Source: Branchiostoma floridae (lineage: Eukaryota > Chordata > Leptocardii > Amphioxiformes > Branchiostomatidae). Taken from it: 64,000 nt of DNA. The first letter of the stretch is position 1. Each line of letters begins with the position of its first letter. Where the stretch lies: positions 25,814,570 through 25,878,569 of the forward strand of contig NC_049982.1 of assembly GCF_000003815.2 (NCBI RefSeq), given 5' to 3'. Below are positions 55,801 to 64,000 of this stretch, one piece after another. The notes under the pieces are model-generated. The model searched no databases. It was not told the origin of the DNA and saw nothing but the letters and a program-made list of their open reading frames with translations. The position numbers and the translations under genes are program-made.

Positions 55801-58800
55801 TGGCAAAGTTTCTGTTTGACTCCCTTTGGCCGGCTATCTCCCTTTGGCCGGCTATATTCCCTTGCCAGCTTTGATACTATCTCTAAGGCTCCGTATGGTC
55901 TGCTTGGAGACTACCTAACATAATCTTTCGGTGATTTTATTCGGTAGTCATAGCAAATGGCCAGGTCTTATGACACCATATGCACCTCGAAATCGGACAT
56001 TAATCCTTAATCAATTTTCTACCTCGCACTCTTTGCCAGGAACAAGTTCCGGAACTTCTTCAGGTCCTCCGGTACCGCCCTTGGGATGATCCGGTGGACC
56101 TTCCCGTCATCCTCCTCAACAGACAGCCATCTACGGAGAACGACACTATGATTAGAATTATCACTAGTTGATGACCCCTATTTCACTTAATGTCCACTTT
56201 GTTATTATATCCTATTCAGTATAATTATCATGATGACGTATTATACTTTTATGTAGTTTTGCAATTAGCCTTCGGGCATGAGTATGCAATAAAGATTCTT
56301 GTTACATGTATTATGTTTATGAGTACTCCCAAAGTGAAGTTACATGTAGGAATGATGTATAAACTGCCTTTTCCAAGAGCACAAGATCAAGATACAAGAT
56401 GACTTTATTGGCTATCACAGTGTTGACACTGAAAAAAAAACAATTTACAATGTTTAAAACCTCTTTGCTTTAACAGGTGCGTATCACATTTTATATATTT
56501 GCACTTAAAATTGACCAGATAATTAATCAAGCAAATGCTACATTTTCATAAGATACGGCGCAGATCTAGATCACTGTCCATTCTAATTGATCAGTCTTGT
56601 CAGGTACGGTATGGTAGAGTTCAAGTACCGGTTCGTCTTAGCTTTAGGACAGTTCAGTTTGTGACCGTTTCGAGTTTCTCTGCTAGTGATCTGACTCCTC
56701 TGTGGTGGGAGCCAGTCTCTAAAGTTTGAGTCAAAGATCGGTGGCATATCAACGGATTTGAACCTTGGGTCCTGGGGCCAACACCCTGTTTTGTCACACG
56801 ACACCACACGAACAATGAAATGTCACAATGAGACTTAACGTCACACTTTAGGAATGATATCGTACCCGAATATTGAGGACCCACCTATTACACAGGAAAT
56901 ACGTTGTGTTGTTTTTTGCCCTGTTATTCACCACAATCCGGCTCAAAAACCTGTGAAAAACATATCAGAAACAACGTGTGCCTCCATGAGATAGAAATTA
57001 TTGAAAAATCACAAAAAAAGTGTTACATCTTTGAGGCAAAGGTTGCGCACTGCCCGGATAGGCGATTCTACCGTCAAAAGTCGAGATCGCGATCATGATC
57101 TTTTCTGCACAAACGTCTATTCTGACTGTGATGACAATGATGATTATAATGAATGCACAGTTAAGGTTATTGGTTGATGAAAAAGTGACTCACCACCCCG
57201 GACTGTATCCTTTATTATTGTGCCACACGCGTAGATGGGAGAGTTCCCCCAAAGGTTCTTCTGTAGACAGGAGAAATGAGTCCACGCTTCCCTTCTCAAA
57301 CAGAACCCGCTTTTCGTCCCGCAGTTTGAAGGGGACGCTCTCGTTGGTCAGTCCGCCGAATACTATTGTTACCTAAAATAACATTATGCAACATCAGTTT
57401 TGGCCTAAGTCAATTCAAAAACTAAAATCTTTTCATTCAAACAGAGCGCCGTAGAATTGAGAGATATGTACTCTACACAGTTGAAATAATAAGCAAAATC
57501 AAATGGACGAAACGAAGTTGCTCATGAATGCTTGATTGAATTAATTTTACCCGGACAGAAGAAAGTTAAATGCTTGATTTGGAACCTGAAAACAACAACA
57601 GAAGCGAGCTACTTTCATGTGTTTCTTTGCAGAAGAGTATCATCATTGAACTACCTCAGCAGTTGTCCCAGCATTCCCCCGGAAGCCGGTGTACACAGTG
57701 ATGACGTATTGACATTCCTTCCGCGGGTTCAGAGTATGACCCGGAAGTATTCCAACTCCGGCCTACCGCAAATTAAATGAGAGCAGTTGTTATCTCTTTC
57801 TGTCTATCAAAATGGCATTTTGGCAATGTTTCAACATCTTTGCATGAAAGGAATCTACATCTGTCGTTTTACACGAAATGTCACGAAGGGCACGAAACCT
57901 GCAGTACATAATAGCAAAATATTGATCCAGATACATTTTCTATTCATATTTGCAAATCTAAGTTTATAATTCAGAAGACTGCGATGTCAGAAGTCTGCGA
58001 GGTATGCTGCTTTTGATGAAATATCAACCTTAAGCAGATCCCATCTTTAGCCAATGTTGAAAATTTCGAATCGCGCTCCACCCATCAAATGAAAACCAGT
58101 TAGAAGTCTGTGAAAGAGGCTACATTTTATCAACTATTAACCTTAAGTAGGTCTCTTCTGTCAGCCTTTCTTGTTCCTATGACGGCCAGAAGATACAGCG
58201 CGAACACTGCCAGAACCAGCACCATTCCTGAAGGGTTCTCCAGGACGTTTGCAGACAGCGCCTGCGCGATGTTGAGCGGGTTCGGCGGAACAAACCCAGC
58301 AAACTTGGTCAGGTGATCACATCGGCAGTGGATATGGGTCATGTTGGTCAGCGGGCCGACCTGGAGAGAGGGAGAATCGAACGTTAAACGTAGATGTTGA
58401 TGGACATTGATATGGACAGAACAAAAATAGATACGGTTTGCAGCAATAAAAACGTACCATTTTACTCCATTAACAAATTCAACACATCAACAAAGAAAAA
58501 AAAAACATGGACAACCGTGTATTCAAAGTGAGTGACGTATTGAAAGTATCGAAAATCATCATTTAAGTTCAACTTGCAACATTATGATATTTTTATTGCA
58601 GGCGTAATTGCCATAATGCAATGTTCGAAAGAATGATCCGGCTTAATTATGTTCTTCTCTATTAAGTGACATTTATTTGTCTACAAAGTATTCCATCAAT
58701 TAGATACTCGCACGTTTATTCATTGGGTTTCTCATCCAACGATCATTGGCATGCCATCTAAGATAGTAAGGATTTCATACATCGTTTAGCATCAAGTATT

Positions 58801-61668
58801 TTTACTAACATAGGAATTGCTAATAACGTAATAAGATTACATACTCCACATCCATCACTGTGCCACAGGTGGACTTCTTCGTCGAAGTAAACGCAGGATG
58901 ACTCAAAGACAGTCAAAATAAAGTCGACAATTTCTTCTTTATCTAAGTTATCAGATCCAAACTGCACTCCTGTGATCATATAAAGGGGCTCAACATAATT
59001 AATTGATATCTTTATATTTGTATACAGACAGTGGGTTACAAAGCTACCAAATGTAAGCATAAGTGTTGGCTGTACTACCAACAGAAACTGATAGGAGGCG
59101 CTTTCTTTCGTGGCTCAGCATTAGCATAAATGACAATCATATTAGGAAACTGAATTAGTTCCATCGGTTATAAGAATACAAAAGGGGTAAAACATAAAGA
59201 ATGTTTGACTAACAATATACCACTTTTAGAATATTTATTTACTCTTTTCAAATCATTATATTGTTTGAATAGATAAAATCATATTGTGTGTGTGTGCATG
59301 ATAAACAATATTACCAATGCCAAATTTTGTAAGGTTCCTGACGTCATACTCTGTGATGTCCACCTCCTCCCCATGCAGCAGCCACTGGTAGGGGCTGGAG
59401 GTGAGGTTCGTTCCGTTGATCCACGGAACTGAGACGATCTGGTTTTCAGAAACGGGCAGTGTGGCTGTCCAGTTAAAGGCATCTTGAGTAGGTACACAGT
59501 CTTTGCAAAGAAATAAGGAGACGTCTTGGGGAAATCGGGTGGAGTTGAAGTCGATATTGAAGCCCAAGGTTGACTGTTCCTTCCCAACAAGGAACTCGAA
59601 CGCCTGAAATGATATTATGATAAGATAGTTATGATAAATACGTTCAACAATAGAATCCCGTTTTTGGCCAAAAAGGAAAGAATCAAGAACACCATTGTAG
59701 CTATGAGTCCCATTGGACTGAGTTTAGGTCGTCTTCAACTAGATATTTACTAGCGAAAATACATCAATTCACCGGCAGCAAAACACTTTGAATACAGTGA
59801 TATGCGGAGATAAGAAAACCGGAAAGTACCTCTATCTGGGTTCTGGGCAAAACACTCTACAGTTACGGCAAACTACCCCATAAAGGCAATGAATGATAAG
59901 GCAATTAGCTGGTAAACCAACTTACCGTTAGGTTGCCGAGTGATACCGACGTCTTGAAGACATACACGGATCCATCCAGACTCTCGTTCTTCCGTCTGGT
60001 TAGGATGTCGATGGGTTCGCTCAAACCGGAAACCGGAAGTGTCCGGTTACCACATTTCACCTCCAGACCGGTGACGTCAGTGCGTATCTCCTGCGAGTTG
60101 TTGGAGTACTCGAAAGGGTTGAAGTTGGACTCTAAGAACTGAAAGATGAAATTGTCTTAATGATGCCGTTACGCTACGGAGAGTTGCACTTGGGTGTGTA
60201 CCGCTCCAATACTTTATTGTGTGGATATTCACTAATGCAGCTGTTGCACCAAGACATAACTGCAAATCTACGGTGGTCTAATGCTTAGGTCCCTACTGGA
60301 GAAACGGACTGTATTGGCACTTTTGGGCGTAACCCCTACGTGGCCCCATGGGACACTTTGCGATTTCCGGTGTATTTCTGGACCCGACCGAACCCCGGGT
60401 TGAATTTATGTCGCATCAGTTTTTGGGTTCCTAGAAAATGTAATCCATATAATCAAATATACCCTTGAAATCTTGAAAAACGGCGTAGGCCGAAGATGTA
60501 CCAAGGTTAAATAAAGGCTGAAAAAAATCAACATGCCCTTACCTGGATCCCCACATCCTGATTCCCATCGCAAGAACCATCGATCAGGTTTGGGATGGAA
60601 GGAACTCTGACTAGACAGTCGCTGTCCCCTCCAACAAGGTAAACTCTCCCCGACATCCTCGTCCGGTTCTCCCGCTTAATCCTGAGATGCAACTGAGAAC
60701 ATAACAGATCCTTAAGGGTCAGTAATCTCCTACACTGTCCCCTGTACTCTGATCTTCGCCATAACCTCACATCCATTAGTCTCTTAGATTTTTAGATACT
60801 AGTAACTCATGTAGTGTTCTGTTCTGTATGTATTGTATGTACAAGTTGCCAAGCACTGTATCCTCTACAGTTGTCGTGCAATAAAGTTCTTCTTCTTCTT
60901 CTACACCTCCTACAACAACATCCTACCGTTCCCCTCCTACTCCAGTGATCCACAGCTTATAGCCTCTCCACAAACAAACAAGTGTCCGATGCACTACATT
61001 CTTACATTGTACCAACTAAAATATTCCTTCTACGCCACCCTTCTACGAACCACTAATAGATATTTCTCTGATTTTAATTGTATTGTATTTATTGTATGAT
61101 GATGATTATGATGTATGGTACTATGATTATGTATGTCCCTCAATGTGTATGCTGCACAACATCAGCATCTTGCTGCCTGGTGCAGAATATTGTATTGTAT
61201 TGTCGCAATCCAAATAAAGTCAAAGTCATAGTAACCGGTTTTAGTATTCAAAGAAATTAACAAATCATTTCCATAAAGATTGCGTTTAAATGTCTTCAAA
61301 CCTTTGGAGAAAAAGAGGTCAAAATCCATTGAACCGGTCCTGACTGTTCAATTCATCAAAGAGTACGAAAACCCCAACGACTACAATAAAAAAATAAATA
61401 CTTACTTACTAATTATAACTTTGGCTTACTGCCCATCCTTTGGGTATCTAAAAAAGATAACTTCTACAAGTCGAATATTACTACAAAAGCCATTATGGTG
61501 CTTATTAGTCGAAAAGTAGTAGAAAAACGATGAACAATAAAACGTTACCTTTGATAAAGAAAAATCGGCGAAGATTTCTTGATCCGAGAATTCCGGCATC
61601 AGTTTGTTAAGGTACATGTCGTCCATGATGTCCAGGGCTTGGAAAGATGTCGTAGTGGCCTCTTTATT
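49818..61668 (-). CDS. Polycystin-1-like protein (GPS, PLAT, polycystin channel), 3' 19 exons
   Basis: Minus-strand exons: 61549-61668, 60543-60692, 59926-60138, 59315-59603, 58845-58969, 58142-58360, 57655-57762, 57194-57372, 56885-56950, 56023-56130, 55331-55544, 55065-55242, 54397-54584, 54177-54266, 53304-53540, 52788-52956, 51947-52174, 51036-51362, 49818-50605. They join in phase into 3996 nt (1331 residues). Order: REJ/GAIN-like ectodomain; GPS motif C-R-C-D-H-L-T (about residue 311, predicted cleavage between L and T); TM1; PLAT domain (about 382-483); then TM2-TM11 with the polycystin (TOP) domain and pore helix MMLGSFDFDAL. This is the polycystin-1/PKD1L architecture: large mechanosensory or chemosensory membrane proteins that partner PKD2-type channels. 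The tail ends shortly after the last helix. Upstream exons lie outside the window. Which PKD1 family member it is cannot be settled. Confidence 0.85.
50635..50865 (+). mobile_element. tRNA-derived SINE in a polycystin intron
   Basis: B-box-like gagttcgaatcctgccgtgc, then ggaaaggcatttgacacgac and aactcaggtggaaatgag. Same family as 45930-46262 but on the plus strand. Confidence 0.55.
51500..51665 (-). mobile_element. Decayed SINE of the same family
   Basis: Contains cctttactcttatccacgag, tgtaaagtatatttctcaagggca and a degraded B-box region. Recognised only by comparison with 45930-46262 and 10110-10350. Confidence 0.35.
53130..53297. repeat. (GAGT)n microsatellite abutting a polycystin splice donor
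   Basis: About 168 bp of GAGT units, with a few GCGT or GAGAGT variants, ends six bases from the GTTAGA donor at 53303 of exon 53304-53540. The minus-strand intron therefore begins with this repeat almost at once. Confidence 0.95.
53883..53999 (-). CDS. Possible alternative exon in a cytoplasmic loop of the polycystin
   Basis: An open stretch (LDDVQYADAIGNAMADSV onwards) sits between a CCAG acceptor and an ACAG|GTGCGG donor. Its phases (two leading bases, one trailing) do not fit the main model. They would fit if the preceding exon extended to a weak GTCTCA donor and the next exon began at the acceptor before 53563. The main-path donor at 54176 (GTGTGG) is itself weak. Confidence 0.25.
55757..55915. 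mobile_element. MITE with AGTCTMCAAGCAGACC ends in a polycystin intron
   Basis: The left arm (AGTCTACAAGCAGACC to GAGTATCAAAGCTGGCAA) is mirrored at right (TTGCCAGCTTTGATACT to GGTCTGCTTGGAGACT). The arms are about 50 bp with few mismatches. Two CCCTTTGGCCGGCTAT copies form the centre. Confidence 0.7.
56340..56825 (-). mobile_element. SINE split by a nested insertion
   Basis: SINE sequence (ctgccttttccaagagcacaagat) breaks off near 56390 and resumes near 56730 (caaagatcggtggcatatca, then a tRNA-like ggatttgaacc head). About 340 bp of unrelated sequence, beginning gatacaagatgactttattgg, lies between. Confidence 0.5.
56885..57762 (-). CDS. PLAT/LH2 domain exons of the polycystin
   Basis: Three exons (57655-57762, 57194-57372, 56885-56950) encode a PLAT beta-sandwich: Y-V-I-T-V-Y-T-G-x-R-G-x-A-G-T-T-A-x-V, then L-R-V-W-H-N-N-K-G-x-S-P-x-W-F-L-S-R-I-V-V. 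The small 66-bp exon is needed: without it the phase would create a stop codon at the join to 56130. In polycystins this domain sits in the first cytoplasmic loop and binds lipids or protein partners. Confidence 0.85.
58142..58360 (-). CDS. GPS autoproteolysis motif and TM1 exon of the polycystin
   Basis: This exon encodes THIHCRCDHLTKFAGF, the GPS consensus with paired cysteines and the HL-T cleavage site, followed by a hydrophobic helix (MVLVLAVFALYLLAVIG) and a basic stop-transfer (RKADRRD). In polycystin-1 and adhesion GPCRs this motif is self-cleaved, leaving the two halves non-covalently attached. Confidence 0.85.
60780..60905 (+). mobile_element. LINE 3' end with CTT tail in a polycystin intron
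   Basis: The sequence ends in gtgcaataaagttcttcttcttcttct: a polyadenylation-like AATAAA followed by a (TTC)n simple repeat, as at LINE 3' ends. A second similar end (ccaaataaagtc) lies at about 61208-61220. Confidence 0.4.
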
Positions 61669-61708
61669 CTGCAATGTGAGACACAGTTGTGAACGGTGTA
61701 CCGAAAGT

Positions 61709-61860
61709 GCGAAAAGGAACGAAAAGGAACGAAAAGGAACGAAAAGGAACGAAAAGGAACGAAAAGGAACGAAAAGGAACGAAAAGGAACGAAAAGGAAC
61801 GAAAAGGAACGAAAAGGAGCGAAAAGGAGCGAAAAGGAACGAAAAGATCGGATAGGAACG
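61709..61860. repeat. 11-bp minisatellite (GAACGAAAAGG)n
   Basis: Thirteen or so head-to-tail copies, the last few with GAGCG variants. Flanks are ACCGAAAGTGC on the left and GAAGTATGAAGCA on the right. It lies upstream of the first visible polycystin exon, about 40 bases from its splice acceptor. Confidence 0.95.
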
Positions 61861-63103
61861 AAGTATGAAGCAACTTGAAATAAAATCAATGGTAATGTAA
61901 GGCAACGGTAAACTGTGATCGGCAAATGCATATGAAACGGGCTTTACTTTGGCATTTTCCGGCTTCCTCCACGAAATTCCTATAGCCCCAATGGTTCAAT
62001 GGAGGAATGGATATTGATGAGACCTATCTATGCATATCTATGCTCATGTACTTGTTAAGGTGGTTATAACATTCCTTAGAATATCCATATTACATTTATA
62101 TTATAAAATTTCACAAGAAGAAATGGATTATGTCGAGAACGATTGCGCATATTTTATCATAAAAAGCCATGCTATGTGGATATAGTTGTTTAAAAAAATG
62201 CAATGCTAGCAAAGTTACAAGTATATGTATTGCACAATTGACCTTGACCTTAGAGAAATATAGGTCGCATGTTCGAACCCAGGGAAGTCGACGATCGGAA
62301 GTTCGAGCCCAGCATGTTGGGAATTATTTTTCCTTCCTTTTTTTCACACTTTCATTAATATTAATACAACGCCTTAAATTTGTTTTGCAACCAGGACATC
62401 TAAACCCGGCATTGGGATTTTTTTGTCATCAGCGAGGGCCTGATGTCGGTCGCAAGAGGCAGACATTTATTTGTATTGAATATGACGGGAAAATTGTTGA
62501 CAGAAATTGTATTTCCCAATATCCTTTGCACAAATTCCTCACGTTGGCACCTCACGTTGGCAAATTCTTCCCGCCAAAATGATGAATACTCATGGTACAA
62601 CTTGATGAAATCTTATTGGTACAATGTATATATGTCTATCCTTTCACAGCTTTTCTTTCGTTGTGAACGAGCGAGAAGATATGTCTCCAGTCTCCAGAAA
62701 ACCACGTTGTTGGCCCTGTTGAAAGGAGCTGTCATGCTCGTGGGGCAGCAGTTTATTAGCATATCTTTCCTGACCGGATTTCGCGGGTCATTTGCATGCG
62801 GCGCTCCCCTCTAGGGAGAATAAAAGCCACCCAAATACAACAACAACGTTACAATCTTGCCTCATCCTGAAAATGTATGATAATCGATATTTATTTACCA
62901 CCCACTGAATTTTAGTCCTTACTTTCTTATCTCAGTTCCGTTTCTTTGTATTTCGCAGATCTTCAAAGAATAATTTAGCCACACAAAAACAACAGCCTGA
63001 AACAGCGGTGTAAAAATAAAACACGTTTCATATGCTTCTAACGCCCGCAGTACCGATTCCTTATATTCTCATTGATTTTATTTAAGTTTGCTTCATACTC
63101 CGT
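61861..63103. other. Sequence between the inverted minisatellites
   Basis: No polycystin exon is recognised upstream of 61668 in this interval. Sequence next to the left array (gtatgaagcaacttgaaata, aaatcaatggtaatgtaagg) is matched inverted near 63050-63100. Confidence 0.4.
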
Positions 63104-63265
63104 TCCTTTTCGTTCCTTTTCGTTCCTTTTCGTTCCTTTTCGTTCCTTTTCGTTCCTTTTCGTTCCTTTTCGTTCCTTTTCGTTCCTTTTCGTTCCTTTT
63201 CGTTCCTTTTCGTTCCTTTTCGTTCCTTTTCGTTCCTTTTCGTTCCTTTTCGTTCCTTTTCGCAC
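63104..63265. repeat. Inverted copy of the 11-bp minisatellite
   Basis: (CGTTCCTTTTC)n, the reverse complement of the array at 61709-61860, with the same flanks inverted: TGCTTCATACTCC at left and GCACTTTCGGT at right. About fourteen copies. Confidence 0.95.
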
Positions 63266-63329
63266 TTTCGGTAGACCCGTTGTGAATACTGAATAAACTT
63301 ACATAAACACAAACACACATGTGCACGCA

Positions 63330-63335
63330 AGTACT

Positions 63336-63367
<32 letters not shown>

Positions 63368-63433
63368 TACACACACATGCGCACGCAAGTACACACACAC
63401 ACACATGCACACGCAAGTACACACCCACACACC

Positions 63434-63501
<68 letters not shown>

Positions 63502-63515
63502 AACACACACACGGT
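63330..63515. repeat. AC microsatellite
   Basis: Long (CA)n with interruptions (cgcaagtac, cccacac). The long open frames over it are artefacts of the repeat. Confidence 0.95.
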
Positions 63516-63516
63516 T

Positions 63517-63562
63517 TGGCAAGATAGTAGTGGCCTCTTTATTCCGTAACGTTAGACACATT
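63517..63562 (-). pseudogene. Duplicated fragment of the polycystin exon 61549-61668
   Basis: The minus strand reads aataaagaggccactac then atcttgccaaacc, matching the first 33 or so bases of the exon that starts at 61668. The splice acceptor CAG is CGG here, so it cannot act as an exon. It lies upstream of the real exon in the same orientation. Confidence 0.65.
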
Positions 63563-63609
63563 ACTACATTTACTTGTTACTCTGAAAGAGAATGCCTATG
63601 TAAAAATTA

Positions 63610-63720
63610 TCTTTAGTTGGACACCTAAAAAGACAAGGCCAACAGGTAGACCAAGAAAAAAGATGGCTTGACAAAATCACTGAGATAACTAGAAGAGAGG
63701 AACTTCCAAGTAGTCAAGAA
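63610..63720 (+). mobile_element. LINE ORF tail remnant
   Basis: A frame-broken stretch corresponds to R-P-T-G-R-P-R-K and R-W-L-D-K-I-T-E-I motifs seen at the ends of LINE reverse transcriptase ORFs. Too short to classify. Confidence 0.35.
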
Positions 63721-64000
63721 AATGAGGAGAGAACAGGGCGAATAGCTTGAAATAGTTGAACTGTAATTTCCAACTTCTACAAAGCAATTTCCAATGATTT
63801 CTACCAACACAGATGAAGTTAAGGGTGAATAGCGTTTAAAATAGGCTAGCAATTTACAGGCCATTGGCAAAAAGGATAGAAGATGAGAAGTCTGAAAGAG
63901 AAAGATGCTGTGACGGGGGACTGCGGCGCCTAGAGTGCAGTGATTCTGAGGCACCTGGTTCAAACGTTTAAAGCATACAAGGGGCGTTCAATAAGTAATG

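Noticed and set aside
61604-61905. Open frames of KERKGTKRNE and FVPFRSFSFL type
   Set aside because: An 11-bp repeat free of stop codons gives long frames on both strands; these are not proteins.
63038-63561. Long open frames over (CGTTCCTTTTC)n and (CA)n
   Set aside because: Simple-repeat artefacts open in several frames on both strands.

Overview
This is a eukaryotic, metazoan window. Genes are split into many short exons with GT/AG introns, and the introns are dense with SINE, LINE and MITE-like repeats, microsatellites and one 100-N assembly gap. Gene content points to an invertebrate deuterostome, most likely a lancelet (Branchiostoma): a one-exon RING/B-box/NHL TRIM gene, tandem LRR receptor genes, a polycystin-1-like gene and a Sec14/spectrin gene. 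The species call is inference; no search was run.

Layout. (1) 1-3252: repeat-rich, with a foldback palindrome (360-476) and a 1415-bp hairpin-array DNA transposon (1521-2935) that has terminal inverted repeats and a perfect 7-bp target duplication. (2) 3253-24610, plus strand: 23 exons that join in phase into one 1824-codon frame. They encode a Sec14-like domain, spectrin-like helices, about 870 residues of low-complexity or disordered sequence, and a complete actin fold. The actin exons have no start codon of their own, and an in-frame stop lies just upstream of their first splice acceptor, so I read this as one Sec14-spectrin-actin fusion gene. It is the main candidate for something undescribed. 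(3) 27840-31650, minus strand: a TRIM2/3/71-type RING-B-box-coiled-coil-filamin-NHL gene with a non-coding first exon. (4) 31700-35200: repeats, minisatellite, gap and LINE fragments. (5) 35204-44430, minus strand: two nearly identical 4.6-kb tandem units, each holding an LRR single-pass receptor whose cytoplasmic tail carries many YxN motifs. (6) 46661-48858, plus strand: four exons of the C-terminal half of an SLC22A18-like transporter. (7) 49818-61668, minus strand: the last 19 exons of a polycystin-1-like gene (GPS, PLAT, polycystin channel), open at its 5' end. (8) 61700-64000: an inverted pair of 11-bp minisatellites, a duplicated exon fragment and microsatellites.

The genes show no evident shared pathway; neighbouring genes use different strands, as is usual in animal genomes. 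Exon boundaries were called by eye from splice consensus and phase continuity. The models for regions 2 and 7 are strengthened because every junction keeps frame (5475 and 3996 nt, both multiples of three).
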